64,000 nucleotides of DNA from Sciscionella marina DSM 45152. GTDB lineage: Bacteria; Actinomycetota; Actinomycetes; Mycobacteriales; Pseudonocardiaceae. The translations under genes and the position numbers were made by a program. Where the stretch lies: positions 1 through 64,000 of the forward strand of contig NZ_KB905397.1 of the NCBI RefSeq assembly GCF_000379465.1. Reading direction: 5' to 3'. Under the pieces are notes generated by a model. The model searched no databases and was not told the DNA's origin. It saw only the letters and a program-made list of their open reading frames with translations. This document shows, one piece after another, positions 44,388 to 52,798 of this stretch; position 1 is the stretch's first letter; each line of letters starts with the position of its first letter.

Positions 44388-45842
44388 ATGTTCGATGTGG
44401 TGATCGCGGGCGCGGGCCCGAACGGTCTGATGCTCGCCTGTGAGCTCGCCCTTTCCGGTGTCCGTCCGGTGGTTCTCGAGCGGCTGGCCGAGCCCGACGA
44501 CAAGCAGCGGGCGAACGGCCTCGTCGGCCAGGTGATCCGGATGCTGGACCGCCGCGGGCTCTACGAGCGGTTGACCGAGCCGGGGGCCACTCCGGAACCG
44601 ACGGCACGCTACATGTTCGGCGCTTTTCCGCTCGAATTGGCGGATCTGCCGGAGAATTCACTCTCCACGTTGCTGGTCCCGCAGCGCACGGTGGAACGGA
44701 TGCTCGCCGGACGCGCTGCCGAGCTCGGCGTGCCGGTGCTCCGGGACCACGAGGTGACCGGGCTGAAACAGGGCACCGATTCGGTCCTGGTGGAACTGCG
44801 GGACCGGGAACCGATCGAGGCCGCCTATCTGGTCGGGGCCGATGGCGGGCACAGCGCGGTGCGCAAGCTGACCGGGATCGAATTCCCCGGGGTCACCGCG
44901 GACGATTCGGTGTCGTACAGCGGTCATGTGCACGTGGCCGCCGAGTACATCGGCGCGAACAACGAGCTGGTGGTGCCCGGATTCGGTACGGTGCCGCCGT
45001 TTCAACACCTGCGCACCGAGCACGGGATGATCACCTGGGCCCCGTCCCTCGATGGCAAATCGATGCTCACCACGATGGAATGGGGCAGGCCCGCCGAGGG
45101 CGAGGCGAACCTGGCCGAGTTGCGCGCGAGTGTGTCCCGGGTGCTCGGCGCATCGCTGCCACTGGAACCGCCGACCGGCCCGGAACCGCATCTGCTGCGG
45201 CGGTTGTTCGGCGGCAACACCAGGATCGCCGAGCGGTACCGCGCGGGGCGGGTGTTCCTGCTCGGCGACGCGGCACATGTGCACTCCGCGATCGGCGGTC
45301 CCGGCCTGAACCTCGGCCTGCAGGACGCGCTGAACCTCGGCTGGAAACTGGCCGCGCAGCTGCACGGCACCGCACCGGCCGGGCTGCTGGACACCTACGA
45401 GAGCGAGCGTGCCCCGGCCGCGCGGCGCGTCGCGATGCACACCCAGGCGCAGGCGCTGCTGATCCGGCCGGGCGCCGACGTGACCGCGCTGCGCGAGCTG
45501 TTCGGGGAACTGCTCGCCGAACCGGTGAACCGCGGCCACCTCGCCGACCTGCTCTCCGGTGCGGACATCGGCTACGACATGGGCCGGGCGAGCGGGCCAC
45601 TCGTCGGACGGTTGGCGCCGGACCTGCCCGGGCTGCGCGAGCTGACCCGCACCGGGCGGCCACTGCTACTGGATCCGAGCGGGAAACTCGACGCGGGACC
45701 CTGGTCCGCGCTGGTCGACACGGTGGCCGTGGCCGGACTGGACACCGCGCTGCTGCTGCGCCCGGACGGGTACGTGGCCTGGCAGGGCGACACCGCCGAG
45801 GGCCTGCGCGAAGCCCTGGGTACCTGGTTCGTCACGGGCTGA
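44388..45842 (+). CDS. FAD-dependent aromatic hydroxylase (PHBH fold)
   Basis: 484 residues from ATG 44388, seven bases after AAAGGAG. FAD motif FDVVIAGAGPNGLMLACELA, DG motif LVGADGGHSAVRKLTGI, and GD motif RVFLLGDAAHVHSAIGGPGL with NLGLQDALNLGWKLA. The C-terminal thioredoxin-like domain is typical of polyketide/rifampicin hydroxylases (RIFMO/RdmE-like). The substrate may be an aromatic antibiotic or metabolite; its linkage to a TetR suggests induction by it. A rifampicin monooxygenase role is possible but not shown. Confidence 0.88.
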   Translation: MFDVVIAGAGPNGLMLACELALSGVRPVVLERLAEPDDKQRANGLVGQVIRMLDRRGLYERLTEPGATPEPTARYMFGAFPLELADLPENSLSTLLVPQRTVERMLAGRAAELGVPVLRDHEVTGLKQGTDSVLVELRDREPIEAAYLVGADGGHSAVRKLTGIEFPGVTADDSVSYSGHVHVAAEYIGANNELVVPGFGTVPPFQHLRTEHGMITWAPSLDGKSMLTTMEWGRPAEGEANLAELRASVSRVLGASLPLEPPTGPEPHLLRRLFGGNTRIAERYRAGRVFLLGDAAHVHSAIGGPGLNLGLQDALNLGWKLAAQLHGTAPAGLLDTYESERAPAARRVAMHTQAQALLIRPGADVTALRELFGELLAEPVNRGHLADLLSGADIGYDMGRASGPLVGRLAPDLPGLRELTRTGRPLLLDPSGKLDAGPWSALVDTVAVAGLDTALLLRPDGYVAWQGDTAEGLREALGTWFVTG

Positions 45843-45934
45843 GTTTCTTCACGAATCGCCACTACCTCGACAGGCGCCCGCTTACGATGCAAGCGACACT
45901 ATGGTCAAAGCGGACACAGAGCGAGGGAGGGCAC

Positions 45935-46303
45935 GTGGTTCACCAAGGCAAGGAGTTCGGCGTCGACCTGTATGAGCTCGAGACGGTGGCCAAGAGCCAT
46001 TTCCCCACCGTCTCCAGCGTCTACGGGGATGCGATGAGCAACTGCGATCGCGCGCACACCGGGACGGACTCAGCGATGCGGCGGCCGGAGGAGTTCGGTG
46101 GTGGCAGCCTCGGTCCGGTACACAAGGCCTACGCCGATCTGCACGAGTTCGTAGCCGGTCTGCTCAAGGACACCAAGACGAACCTGGACGACACCGCGTC
46201 CGAACTGGACAAAGCGACCCAGCTCTACGCCGAGCAGGATCAGGGCGCCGCCAACGAGCTGCACAGGCTCGAAGACACCCGCGGCAAGCCGAAACCGGAG
46301 TGA
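45935..46303 (+). CDS. Small WXG100-like/ESX-associated protein
   Basis: 122 residues from GTG 45935 behind GAGGGAGGG. It is helical with two coiled segments (VDLYELETVAKSHFPTVSSV; VHKAYADLHEFVAGLLKDTK; NLDDTASELDKATQLYAEQD), as in the EspC/WXG100-like class of actinobacterial type VII partners; the WxG turn itself is not evident. It precedes a larger WXG-type protein by 4 bp. The promoter presumably lies in 45843-45934. Confidence 0.6.
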   Translation: MVHQGKEFGVDLYELETVAKSHFPTVSSVYGDAMSNCDRAHTGTDSAMRRPEEFGGGSLGPVHKAYADLHEFVAGLLKDTKTNLDDTASELDKATQLYAEQDQGAANELHRLEDTRGKPKPE

Positions 46304-46307
46304 ACCG

Positions 46308-47243
46308 ATGAGCTACGACGAGCTGATGCAGCACGCGAAGGACATTCAGAAGAAGGCCGTCGAGAAGGAGGGCATGGACCAGGCCAAGGTCAACGCGCAG
46401 GCGACCGGCGGCCAGGGAGTGCCGGCGCCGGTCGACTACGACAAGATCGAGCAGAAGTACGCATACATCCCCGGGCTGTTCGAGCCGTTCTCCCGATTGC
46501 CGGACCCGGCCGGCTTCGAGCCGCTGATCGATGACCTGCAGAAGGCCATGGGCGACCTGGCCACCGGGGCGACCAGCAATCCGCTCGCCAAGGACGTGAA
46601 CTTCGCGAACCCGAAGCTGGACAAGATGACCACGGCCGGTGGCTATCTGCAGGGCTGGACCGGCGACGCGGCGATGGCGTTCAAAGAGAACTTCATCGAC
46701 CCCTTCAAGACCATCGCCAACAACCAATTCACCATGGTCTCCACCATGAAGGGCGCGCTCGAGGCCCACCAGGCGCTGTGGAAAAAGGCCCGCGAGGACA
46801 TCGACAAGATCGCGCACACCACCAAGGACGCGCTGGACAACGCGGGCGGCTGCGGGAAGAACGAGTGGAGCTTCGGCTTCTCTGTGTTGTCCGCGGTCGG
46901 CGCGGTCGGCGGGGTGCTGCTCACCGTGGCGACCGGCGGAACCGGTGCCGCGGTGGCGATTCCGGCGATCGGCGCGCTCGCCTCGGTGGGAAGCGCGGGG
47001 GTCGCCGGGATCACGGCCAGCGGCGACTCGGCCGAGGAGATCACCAAGTCCATGAAGGAAGCGGTCGACAAACTCACCCAGCACATCAAGGACGTCGAGT
47101 CCAAGGAAATCGCGGAGAAGGTGCAGGGAATCCTCTCGGCGGCGAACGGCGCCAAGGACCAGCTCGTCGCCAAGCGCCCGAAGCTCGCCGGGATGGACGA
47201 CGGCCAGCTCACCGGCGACGGCGGCATGGGTCGCTCGGACTAG
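46308..47243 (+). CDS. WXG100-type protein with hydrophobic segment (putative ESX substrate)
   Basis: 311 residues. The N-terminal helix bundle contains YLQGWTGDAAMAFKENFIDP (W-x-G turn, ~115-134), the hallmark of WXG100/PPE-like proteins exported by type VII systems. A Gly/Ala-rich hydrophobic stretch (FSVLSAVGAVGGVLLTVATG, GTGAAVAIPAIGALASVGSA; ~190-235) could span membranes or insert into them. A coiled-coil tail follows (ITKSMKEAVDKLTQHIKDVE). There is no EccC ATPase in the window. It could be a pore-forming or polymorphic-toxin-like protein; this is inference. Confidence 0.62.
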   Translation: MSYDELMQHAKDIQKKAVEKEGMDQAKVNAQATGGQGVPAPVDYDKIEQKYAYIPGLFEPFSRLPDPAGFEPLIDDLQKAMGDLATGATSNPLAKDVNFANPKLDKMTTAGGYLQGWTGDAAMAFKENFIDPFKTIANNQFTMVSTMKGALEAHQALWKKAREDIDKIAHTTKDALDNAGGCGKNEWSFGFSVLSAVGAVGGVLLTVATGGTGAAVAIPAIGALASVGSAGVAGITASGDSAEEITKSMKEAVDKLTQHIKDVESKEIAEKVQGILSAANGAKDQLVAKRPKLAGMDDGQLTGDGGMGRSD

Positions 47244-47251
47244 GAGGAATC

Positions 47252-47740
47252 ATGGTGGATCTGGCCGAGCGGCTGGACGATATCCGGGTGCACGCGCGGG
47301 CGCCCGGTACCGAGATCGAGGCGGAACTGCGGGACCGTGGCGCGGTCAAGCTGACCTTCGGGGAAAGCATCTACGACTTCATCAGCGAGTCGGCACTGGA
47401 GAGCGCGCTCGTCGGAATCGCGCGCATGCTGTGGACCGGATGGCAGCGCCAGTACCAGCTGGCGATCGATGAGACGGACCTCAACATCGACGCGAACGAC
47501 CGGCACGATCTCAATTTCTTCGCCGAGCGCGACGAAATCGAGAGCACCGGAACCTCCGGCGATGAGCGGATCAGCATCTCCGCGGTCGGCATGCAGAACT
47601 TCTCGGTTCGGGTCAAACCCGGTACAGTGCGCGAGATCTCCGAGGACGAGTTCAGCGCCGGCGCAGCCGAGGCTGCCACCAGACTGGTCCAGGATTACCA
47701 GGACAAGGTGGACGAGCTGAAGAAACGGTACTTTGGATGA
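47252..47740 (+). CDS. YbaB-like/ESX-cluster accessory protein
   Basis: 162 residues; start ATG 47252 after GGAGG. LAERLDDIRVHARAPGTEIE opens it. The central part (AVKLTFGESIYDFISESALE, ESALVGIARMLWTGWQRQYQ) and the C-terminal coiled coil (AEAATRLVQDYQDKVDELKK) are unrecognised in detail. Proteins of this size and layout commonly sit beside WXG100 genes in actinomycetes. The stop overlaps the next start (ATGA), so it is made with the membrane protein that follows. It could be a chaperone or immunity partner. Confidence 0.5.
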   Translation: MVDLAERLDDIRVHARAPGTEIEAELRDRGAVKLTFGESIYDFISESALESALVGIARMLWTGWQRQYQLAIDETDLNIDANDRHDLNFFAERDEIESTGTSGDERISISAVGMQNFSVRVKPGTVREISEDEFSAGAAEAATRLVQDYQDKVDELKKRYFG

Positions 47741-48588
47741 GCAATCGCAAGCCGCTGCTCGTGGGCGCGGTCGTCGTAGTCGTGGTCGCCGTGGCCGCCG
47801 TGGTCACAGTCGTGCTGGTGAACCAGAACAGCACCCCGGCCGCGCAACCCTGTGACATCCCGCAATCGGTCCGCGAGCAACCCGCCTCGGCGAAGTCCGC
47901 ACCGGGTGGCGGCGGGATCCAGGTCGAGGACACGGGATTCTCCCAAGTGCCGCAATTGACCGCGGGCGCCGTGCTGCGTAACACCAGCGATCACATCGCC
48001 TACCGCACCAAGGTGGCGTTCTTGCCGGTCGTCTCGATCGATGGTCATCCGCCGAAACCGCTACAGAATTCGCTGATGACCACGGAGATTCCAGTACTGC
48101 AGCCTGGCGAGCAGATCGGTATCGGTCGGGTGCTCGGCATCGGCTCCACTTGGCGGCTGACCAAGATCGATATCGATCTGCAGACAACGACCTGGCTGGC
48201 CAAAGGCGCGCTCGGCCGGTTCGCCCAGACCAAGGACACCGTCACCGACTTCACCAAAGCCGGGGCCAGTCCACCCACCGATGTTGTGCACTACACCGAG
48301 AAATCGGCCAGCTGCCGCCCGCTCGTGAACCGGCACAGCTCCGTGGTGTACCGCGATGCGAGCGGGAAGATCATCGGTGGCGACTTCGCCGCGCCCGATG
48401 GCAAGGGCAATCCCGGCGCGGGAAACCTGCAACCCGTGTCCAGCCCCTCCTGCACACCGGGAGAACGGAAGACCTGGATCGTCCCGTTCACCGAGATCCC
48501 GAAGGCGGCCGATAAACAGCGCACCGAGGTCTATTCTTACTGCGATCTGAATGCGCCGGAGAACGACATCAACGCGCAGTTCGGTTAA
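47737..48588 (+). CDS. Membrane-anchored extracytoplasmic protein of the WXG cluster
   Basis: 283 residues. A single N-terminal membrane span (LLVGAVVVVVVAVAAVVTVV) follows a short SNRKP cytoplasmic tail; the rest lies outside the membrane. Four Cys (CDIPQS, SASCRPL, PSCTPG, YSYCDL) could form disulfides. Two beta-sandwich-like halves are suggested (RNTSDHIAYRTKVAFLPVVS; VNRHSSVVYRDASGKIIGGD). I do not recognise the family. It ends the four-gene WXG operon and may be a cell-surface partner. Confidence 0.6.
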   Translation: MSNRKPLLVGAVVVVVVAVAAVVTVVLVNQNSTPAAQPCDIPQSVREQPASAKSAPGGGGIQVEDTGFSQVPQLTAGAVLRNTSDHIAYRTKVAFLPVVSIDGHPPKPLQNSLMTTEIPVLQPGEQIGIGRVLGIGSTWRLTKIDIDLQTTTWLAKGALGRFAQTKDTVTDFTKAGASPPTDVVHYTEKSASCRPLVNRHSSVVYRDASGKIIGGDFAAPDGKGNPGAGNLQPVSSPSCTPGERKTWIVPFTEIPKAADKQRTEVYSYCDLNAPENDINAQFG

Positions 48589-48632
48589 GAGCGTCCTGCC
48601 TTCTGTCTTGGGTGTAAAATCACTGATGATCG

Positions 48633-48995
48633 TTGACACTGGAACCTACTGGTCGCGATGACCTGCCGGTACTTTGGCATTACTCGGCAATGCTTGACCA
48701 GTGGCAACGTCGACACCGGGGTGAAGGCCCCGAGGGGCTGCGGCACCGTTCCCACAAACCGCACACCGGTCCTCAAGTGACACCGGGCGGGACTGTCGAG
48801 AAGATCATCCACCTACGGGCGAACTATCACTTCGGCCGGATCAAGAGTGCGATGTACTTTAAGCGCCATCCCGACTTCAGGGTCAGCGATTCCGGTTTAT
48901 GGCGTGTCCTCAAGTGGCAGGGCATGGCCAGGCTCCCCGCCTCACAACGCTACGAACGGCGTGACCTGCAGTGGGAACGCTACGAGAAAGAGATC
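48633..48995 (+). pseudogene. IS481-like transposase remnant
   Basis: An N-terminal fragment of an integrase-type transposase: LDQWQRRHRGEGPEGLRHRS, VEKIIHLRANYHFGRIKSAM, DFRVSDSGLWRVLKWQGMAR, then RYERRDLQWERYEKE. It stops before the DDE domain, where homology ends at about 48995. The true start of the gene is also missing. It differs from the IS481 copy at 10940. Confidence 0.7.
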
Positions 48996-49105
48996 GTCGG
49001 CCCGCAGGGGCTCCGCGGGCTGACGACGACGCGCCGCCCGCCCGGCCCGCAGGCACCGAGGACGCGGCGATGTCGGCGATTTTGATATCGAGAGGGAGCG
49101 TGGCC

Positions 49106-49144
49106 GTCCTCGAGTCACTGTGTCACTGTGTCCTCGAGTCACTG
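49106..49144. repeat. Short tandem-like repeat
   Basis: GTCCTCGAGTCACTG occurs at 49106-49120 and again at 49130-49144, with TGTCACTGT between. Function unknown; it lies between the transposase remnant and the tRNA remnant. Confidence 0.6.
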
Positions 49145-49182
49145 CGCGCTGTGCGTGACCAGGACGTACGCCATCGAGCATG

Positions 49183-49220
49183 AAAACGGGTTTCCCACAG
49201 CTATGATCTGCGGAAACCCG
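49183..49220 (-). terminator. Terminator of the tRNA remnant
   Basis: CGGGTTTCC (49187-49195) pairs with GGAAACCCG (49212-49220). Read on the - strand, the stem is followed by TTTT. It lies 7 bp beyond the tRNA 3' end, as expected for a tRNA gene terminator. Confidence 0.7.
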
Positions 49221-49227
49221 ATCCCAG

Positions 49228-49275
49228 TCGGGCTGGCAGGATTTGAACCCACGCCTGCTTGGACCCCCTACAAGC
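49228..49275 (-). pseudogene. tRNA(Pro)-like 3' remnant
   Basis: On the - strand the T arm (GTGGG-TTCAAAT-CCTGC) and the acceptor 3' strand CAGCCCGA end at 49228, matching the 3' end of actinomycete tRNA(Pro). A degraded anticodon-like arm (GCTTG...CAAGC around GGGGG) precedes it at 49257-49275. No D arm or 5' acceptor strand can be found, so it is not functional. It most likely marks an old integration site, since tRNA(Pro) is a known target of actinomycete integrative elements. Confidence 0.55.
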
Positions 49276-49426
49276 CGACCCGACTCGGGCGGCGGGAAGC
49301 TCACGAGCGAGCCTGAGTCGGCACCTCCGGTCGACTACGGTCAGTGATCACCCAGGCTGTCCAACCGGTAACCTCATACAAGTCGGGAAGCTCACGCCCT
49401 GCGATTTTCGGCTGGTCCGCGACCGA

Positions 49427-50026
49427 TCACGCCCGCAGGCCGTCGATCGCGGCGTCGATCGCGGCCAGGGCCGCCTTCTTGTCGAGACCTGCTCTCGAGA
49501 CAAGCGAGAGACCCTGGACGACGTACAGCAGTAGCTGGGCCTGATCCTCGGGGCGGGCGCTGTCGGTGACCTCCCCAGCGGCCTGTGCACGATGCAGTGC
49601 GTCCGCGACGATGTCGGTGAACCCGCGATAGGAGCGGGCGACGATTTCCGTGGCTTCGCTGTCGTGCGGTACGAGTTCGGCGGTCGTGTTACCGACGAGG
49701 CAGCCGTTCGGCGTCCCCATCTCGGAGATCAGTTCGTCCGTGCGCGCCGGGTGGGTCAGGATCTCGCGAAGCACCGGGAGAAGTGGAGCGGTGTCGAGCG
49801 CGGCGGTCAGGCGCCGTTCGTACACCTGCCAATAGAGCCTGACCGCCTCGAGGTAGAAACGGCGTTTGTCGCCGAACGTTCCGTAGAGGCTGCCCCGCTC
49901 GACGGCCAATGCGTCGACCAGGTCCTGGATCGACGTAGCCCCGTATCCCCGGGACCAGAACAGTTCAAGCGCGCGTTCCAGGGTCTTGCCCTTGTCGAAC
50001 TCGCGGGGGCGTCCGGTTCGTGTCAC
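49427..50026 (-). CDS. TetR-family repressor
   Basis: 199 residues from GTG 50026. HTH: GRPREFDKGKTLERALELFW, SRGYGATSIQDLVDALAVER, GSLYGTFGDKRRFYLEAVRL, close to AcuR/YxaF-type TetR proteins. The C-terminal domain has MGTPNGCLVGNTTAELVPHD (conserved CL..N segment of TetR_C_16-like members). Divergent from two SDR genes, with a perfect palindrome between, so these are its likely targets. Confidence 0.9.
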   Translation of the reverse strand: MTRTGRPREFDKGKTLERALELFWSRGYGATSIQDLVDALAVERGSLYGTFGDKRRFYLEAVRLYWQVYERRLTAALDTAPLLPVLREILTHPARTDELISEMGTPNGCLVGNTTAELVPHDSEATEIVARSYRGFTDIVADALHRAQAAGEVTDSARPEDQAQLLLYVVQGLSLVSRAGLDKKAALAAIDAAIDGLRA

Positions 50027-50036
50027 GTGTCGAACT

Positions 50037-50072
50037 CTACGACTTCTTGACAGCTCGTTCAAGAAGTCGTAG
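50037..50072. promoter_or_regulatory. TetR operator upstream of the SDR pair
   Basis: CTACGACTTCTTGA (50037-50050) and TCAAGAAGTCGTAG (50059-50072) are perfect 14-bp inverted arms with an 8-bp spacer. A further half-site (TACTTCTTGAAC) follows near 50085. It sits 10 bp from the TetR start and 48 bp from the first SDR. Confidence 0.8.
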
Positions 50073-50120
50073 TTTCCCTCATGCTACTTCTTGAACGGAC
50101 ACACAGAATTTGGTGAAGTC

Positions 50121-50873
50121 ATGAAATTGGTGGGTAAGACAGCACTCATCACCGGATCCGGCGCGGTAGGCGGACTCGGGCACACGACAGCTCGGATCCT
50201 GGCCGAACAGGGAGCCGACGTGATCGTCACCGGCACCGATCCAGAGCGCGGAGCCCAGGTCGTAGAAGACCTCAACACGGTCGGTGGTGAGTCCACCGTC
50301 GGGACCGCGCGCTTCCTCGCAGCCGATCTGGCCGACACCACGGCCGTGCGTAAGCTGGCCGAAGACACCGGAACAGTGGACATCCTGATCAACAATGCGG
50401 GCATCGTGACATTCAGCCCGACCACCGAGCAGGACCTCACGAACTACGACTCCGCCTTCACGGTCAATGTGCGTGCGGTGTTCCTGCTTACCGCGCTGCT
50501 CGCGCCGAAGATGGCCGCCAATGGCGGCGGCAGCATCGTCAACATCAGCTCCACCGCCGCCGCCCTCGGTATGCCGGGCATGGCCGTTTACGGCGCCACC
50601 AAGGCGGCGCTCGAATCACTGACCCGCGCCTGGGCGGCAGAGTTCGCCCCGGTGAACGTTCGCGTCAACGCCGTCGCTCCGGGCCCGATGCGCACCTCGA
50701 AGGTGGTCGCCTCGATGGGCCCGGACATGGGCGGCATGGGCCTGACAACCGCGCTCAAACGCACCTCCGACCCGACCGAAGTGGCGCACGTGATCGCCTT
50801 TCTCGCCAGCGAACAATCCAGTTACGTGACTGGGGCGACCGTGGCGGCCGACGGTGGCCGAACCGCGATCTGA
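50121..50873 (+). CDS. Short-chain dehydrogenase/reductase
   Basis: 250 residues from ATG 50121. Classical SDR: KTALITGSGAVGGLGHTTAR cofactor loop, VDILINNAGIVTFSP, catalytic Ser in IVNISSTAAALGMPG and Y-x-x-x-K in AVYGATKAALESLTRAW. C-terminus SSYVTGATVAADGGRTAI is typical of FabG-like enzymes. Substrate unknown. It is 109 bp before a second SDR in the same direction, probably in one TetR-controlled operon. Confidence 0.9.
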   Translation: MKLVGKTALITGSGAVGGLGHTTARILAEQGADVIVTGTDPERGAQVVEDLNTVGGESTVGTARFLAADLADTTAVRKLAEDTGTVDILINNAGIVTFSPTTEQDLTNYDSAFTVNVRAVFLLTALLAPKMAANGGGSIVNISSTAAALGMPGMAVYGATKAALESLTRAWAAEFAPVNVRVNAVAPGPMRTSKVVASMGPDMGGMGLTTALKRTSDPTEVAHVIAFLASEQSSYVTGATVAADGGRTAI

Positions 50874-50982
50874 GTCGAACCCGGCTGCCCGCCGGAGGAG
50901 TGCGCCGTACCGACCGGAACAGCCCGTCAGCGCTTTCGAACCGCGTGCCTCGTCGGCGCCAGATCAGAAGATAAGGAATCCC

Positions 50983-51732
50983 ATGAACCGTCTTGAGGGA
51001 AAACACGCACTCATCACCGGAGGAACGAGCGGAATCGGCCTCGAAACGGCCCGTGAGTTCCTCGCCGAGGGGGCCTCTGTGGCGATCACCGGCCGCTCGC
51101 GGGAAAAACTGGATGAGGCCGCCCGGCAATTGGAGGGTCCGCTGCTGACCATCACCAGCGACGCCGGCGACGTACCCGGCCAAGCCGCGCTCGCAGCGAG
51201 TCTGCACGCGGAATGGCCCAAGCTCGACATCCTGATGAGCAACGCCGCCGACGTCACCCATATCCCGATTGAAGAATGGACCGAGGACGCCTTCGACAGA
51301 CTCGTCGCCACCAACCTCAAAGCACCATTCTTCTTGATCAGAGATCTGCTGCCGCTCTTCTCACCACAGTCCTCGATCATCCTCGTCGGTTCGGTCTCCG
51401 CCTTCATCGGACACGAGAACGCGGCGGTCTACGGCGCGGCCAAGGCGGGCCTGCTGTCCTACAGCCGTGGGCTGACCTATGAGTTGAAGGACCGGGGAAT
51501 CCGTGTCAACGGATTGAGCCCGGGGCCGACCGTGACCAACGCGCTCGCACCGCTTGGCCCCGAACGCCAAGCCGCCATCTACGAGGAACTCCGCCGGACC
51601 GGCCCCCTCCACCGCCTGGGAACCGCCACCGAACTGGCAAAGGCAGCCGTCTACCTCGCCTCGGACGAATCCGCCTACACCGCAGGAACCGTGCTGCGCG
51701 TCGATGGTGGCATCGGAGAACTCGCCTACTAG
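50983..51732 (+). CDS. Short-chain dehydrogenase/reductase
   Basis: 249 residues from ATG 50983 after AAGGAA. Motifs: HALITGGTSGIGLETAREFL, DILMSNAADVTHIPIEEW (NAAD in place of NAG), catalytic Ser in IILVGSVSAFIGHENA, Y-x-x-x-K in AVYGAAKAGLLSYSRGL, and C-terminal AYTAGTVLRVDGGIGEL. Family-typical length. It follows the other SDR and likely shares its promoter. Confidence 0.9.
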   Translation: MNRLEGKHALITGGTSGIGLETAREFLAEGASVAITGRSREKLDEAARQLEGPLLTITSDAGDVPGQAALAASLHAEWPKLDILMSNAADVTHIPIEEWTEDAFDRLVATNLKAPFFLIRDLLPLFSPQSSIILVGSVSAFIGHENAAVYGAAKAGLLSYSRGLTYELKDRGIRVNGLSPGPTVTNALAPLGPERQAAIYEELRRTGPLHRLGTATELAKAAVYLASDESAYTAGTVLRVDGGIGELAY

Positions 51733-51780
51733 TCTCCCGAGGGAGACTGTGCGCAGCTTCTCTGGGACTGTCCGGGTAAC

Positions 51781-51915
51781 GGTTCTGGCGCACTTTTCAT
51801 GATGCGGCGGGTCGTCCGGCTCCGGATCATCGTTACCCCACGAGTCTTCGCAACAACCCCTGTCGAGTTCGGCCGTGCACACAGTCCGAACTTCACGAAA
51901 AGGGGTGCCAGAGCC
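51781..51915. mobile_element. 135-bp inverted-repeat element (MITE candidate)
   Basis: Left end GGTTCTGGCGCACTTTTCAT and, on the other strand, right end GGCTCTGGCACCCCTTTTCG form imperfect terminal inverted repeats of ~22 bp. No transposase lies between. GG(C/T)TCTGG-starting ends suggest an ISL3-like family, which is inferred. No clear target duplication is seen. The rest of 51733-52147 has no supported gene. Confidence 0.5.
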
Positions 51916-52147
51916 GCTGGCATGACCCGCCCGTTGGAGGTATTTGCGGATGTCTGTACGCGACTTCGTCGGCGCGTCGTGAGGTCGTGGCCGTTGAGCC
52001 GCCGATTACGACGATCCGCGAGCCCTGGCGGGCGAATAGTTTCGGTAGTCTCCTGTTGCTGATGGCGACACCGTTGGCAAGGCCGAGATACTACAATACG
52101 TTTGAATGGCCAGCTTTCAAGTGAACACAGCGGCTGAGAGAGAACGA

Positions 52148-52603
52148 TCAAGCGGCTTCGCTTTCCCGCAGTGTCGCAGTGGCGATGTCGAGGAAATCGC
52201 GCAGCAGCTTGTCTCGCCGTTCCACGTGGACGGCGAGACAGGTTTCCACGGCCGGGGCATCGGTGACGGGCAGGCTGACCAGATCCGTGCGGGAATAGGA
52301 TTCCGCGAGACTGCGCGGAATCAGCGCCATGCCCTGGCCGGCGGCGATCCGCTCGAACTTCTCCTCGAGCGTCGCCGTCCGCCGCCGGGGCGCGTCGAGC
52401 TGCGGTTCACCGTCGAGATCCGTGGTGACCAAGGCTCGGCGGTGCGCCAGCGGATGGGTCACCGGCATGCACGCCACACGCTGTTCGTGCCCGATCGGCA
52501 TGGTGCACAGATCCGAATCGTCGAAGGGCCGCCGTAGATAGCCGACCTGGGCCCGGCAATCGCGCAAGGGTTTGTCCTGTTCCCACCAGAGCGTGGGAAT
52601 CAC
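52148..52603 (-). pseudogene. LysR regulator fragment (effector domain)
   Basis: 152 residues of the C-terminal co-inducer domain (QVGYLRRPFDDSDLCTMPIG, VACMPVTHPLAHRRALVTTD, FERIAAGQGMALIPRSLAES). The HTH N-terminus is missing; sequence homology stops at ~52603, where a fragment of another gene begins on the opposite strand. A deletion fused the two. Confidence 0.75.
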
Positions 52604-52798
52604 ATCGGTTTCCAGGAATTCCGCGCGGGCATGACCGATCGGAACCTGAGCGAGGCGGCAATAAATGGCTATGTCGACATGATGCGGGCGAAGAACGAGG
52701 GACTGGACGACGGCGTGCCGCGCACCACCGATACGGCGAGCCCGACGAGCTTCCGCACCTGGCTCGAACGGGTGCTCGAGCCTGTGGTGCGGGCATGA
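52604..52798 (+). pseudogene. NmrA/NAD(P)-binding oxidoreductase, C-terminal fragment
   Basis: About 63 codons (FQEFRAGMTDRNLSEAAING, YVDMMRAKNEGLDDGVPRTT, FRTWLERVLEPVVRA) resemble the C-terminus of NmrA-like reductases. The N-terminal Rossmann part is lost at the junction with the LysR fragment. Its stop overlaps the start of the SDR pseudogene (ATGA at 52795-52798). Confidence 0.6.

Noticed and set aside
49106-49144. CRISPR-like repeat
   Set aside because: Only two copies 24 bp apart with a 9-bp spacer; no cas gene in the window.
49228-49330. A functional tRNA gene on the - strand
   Set aside because: No D arm or 5' acceptor strand can be formed; only the 3' part is intact.
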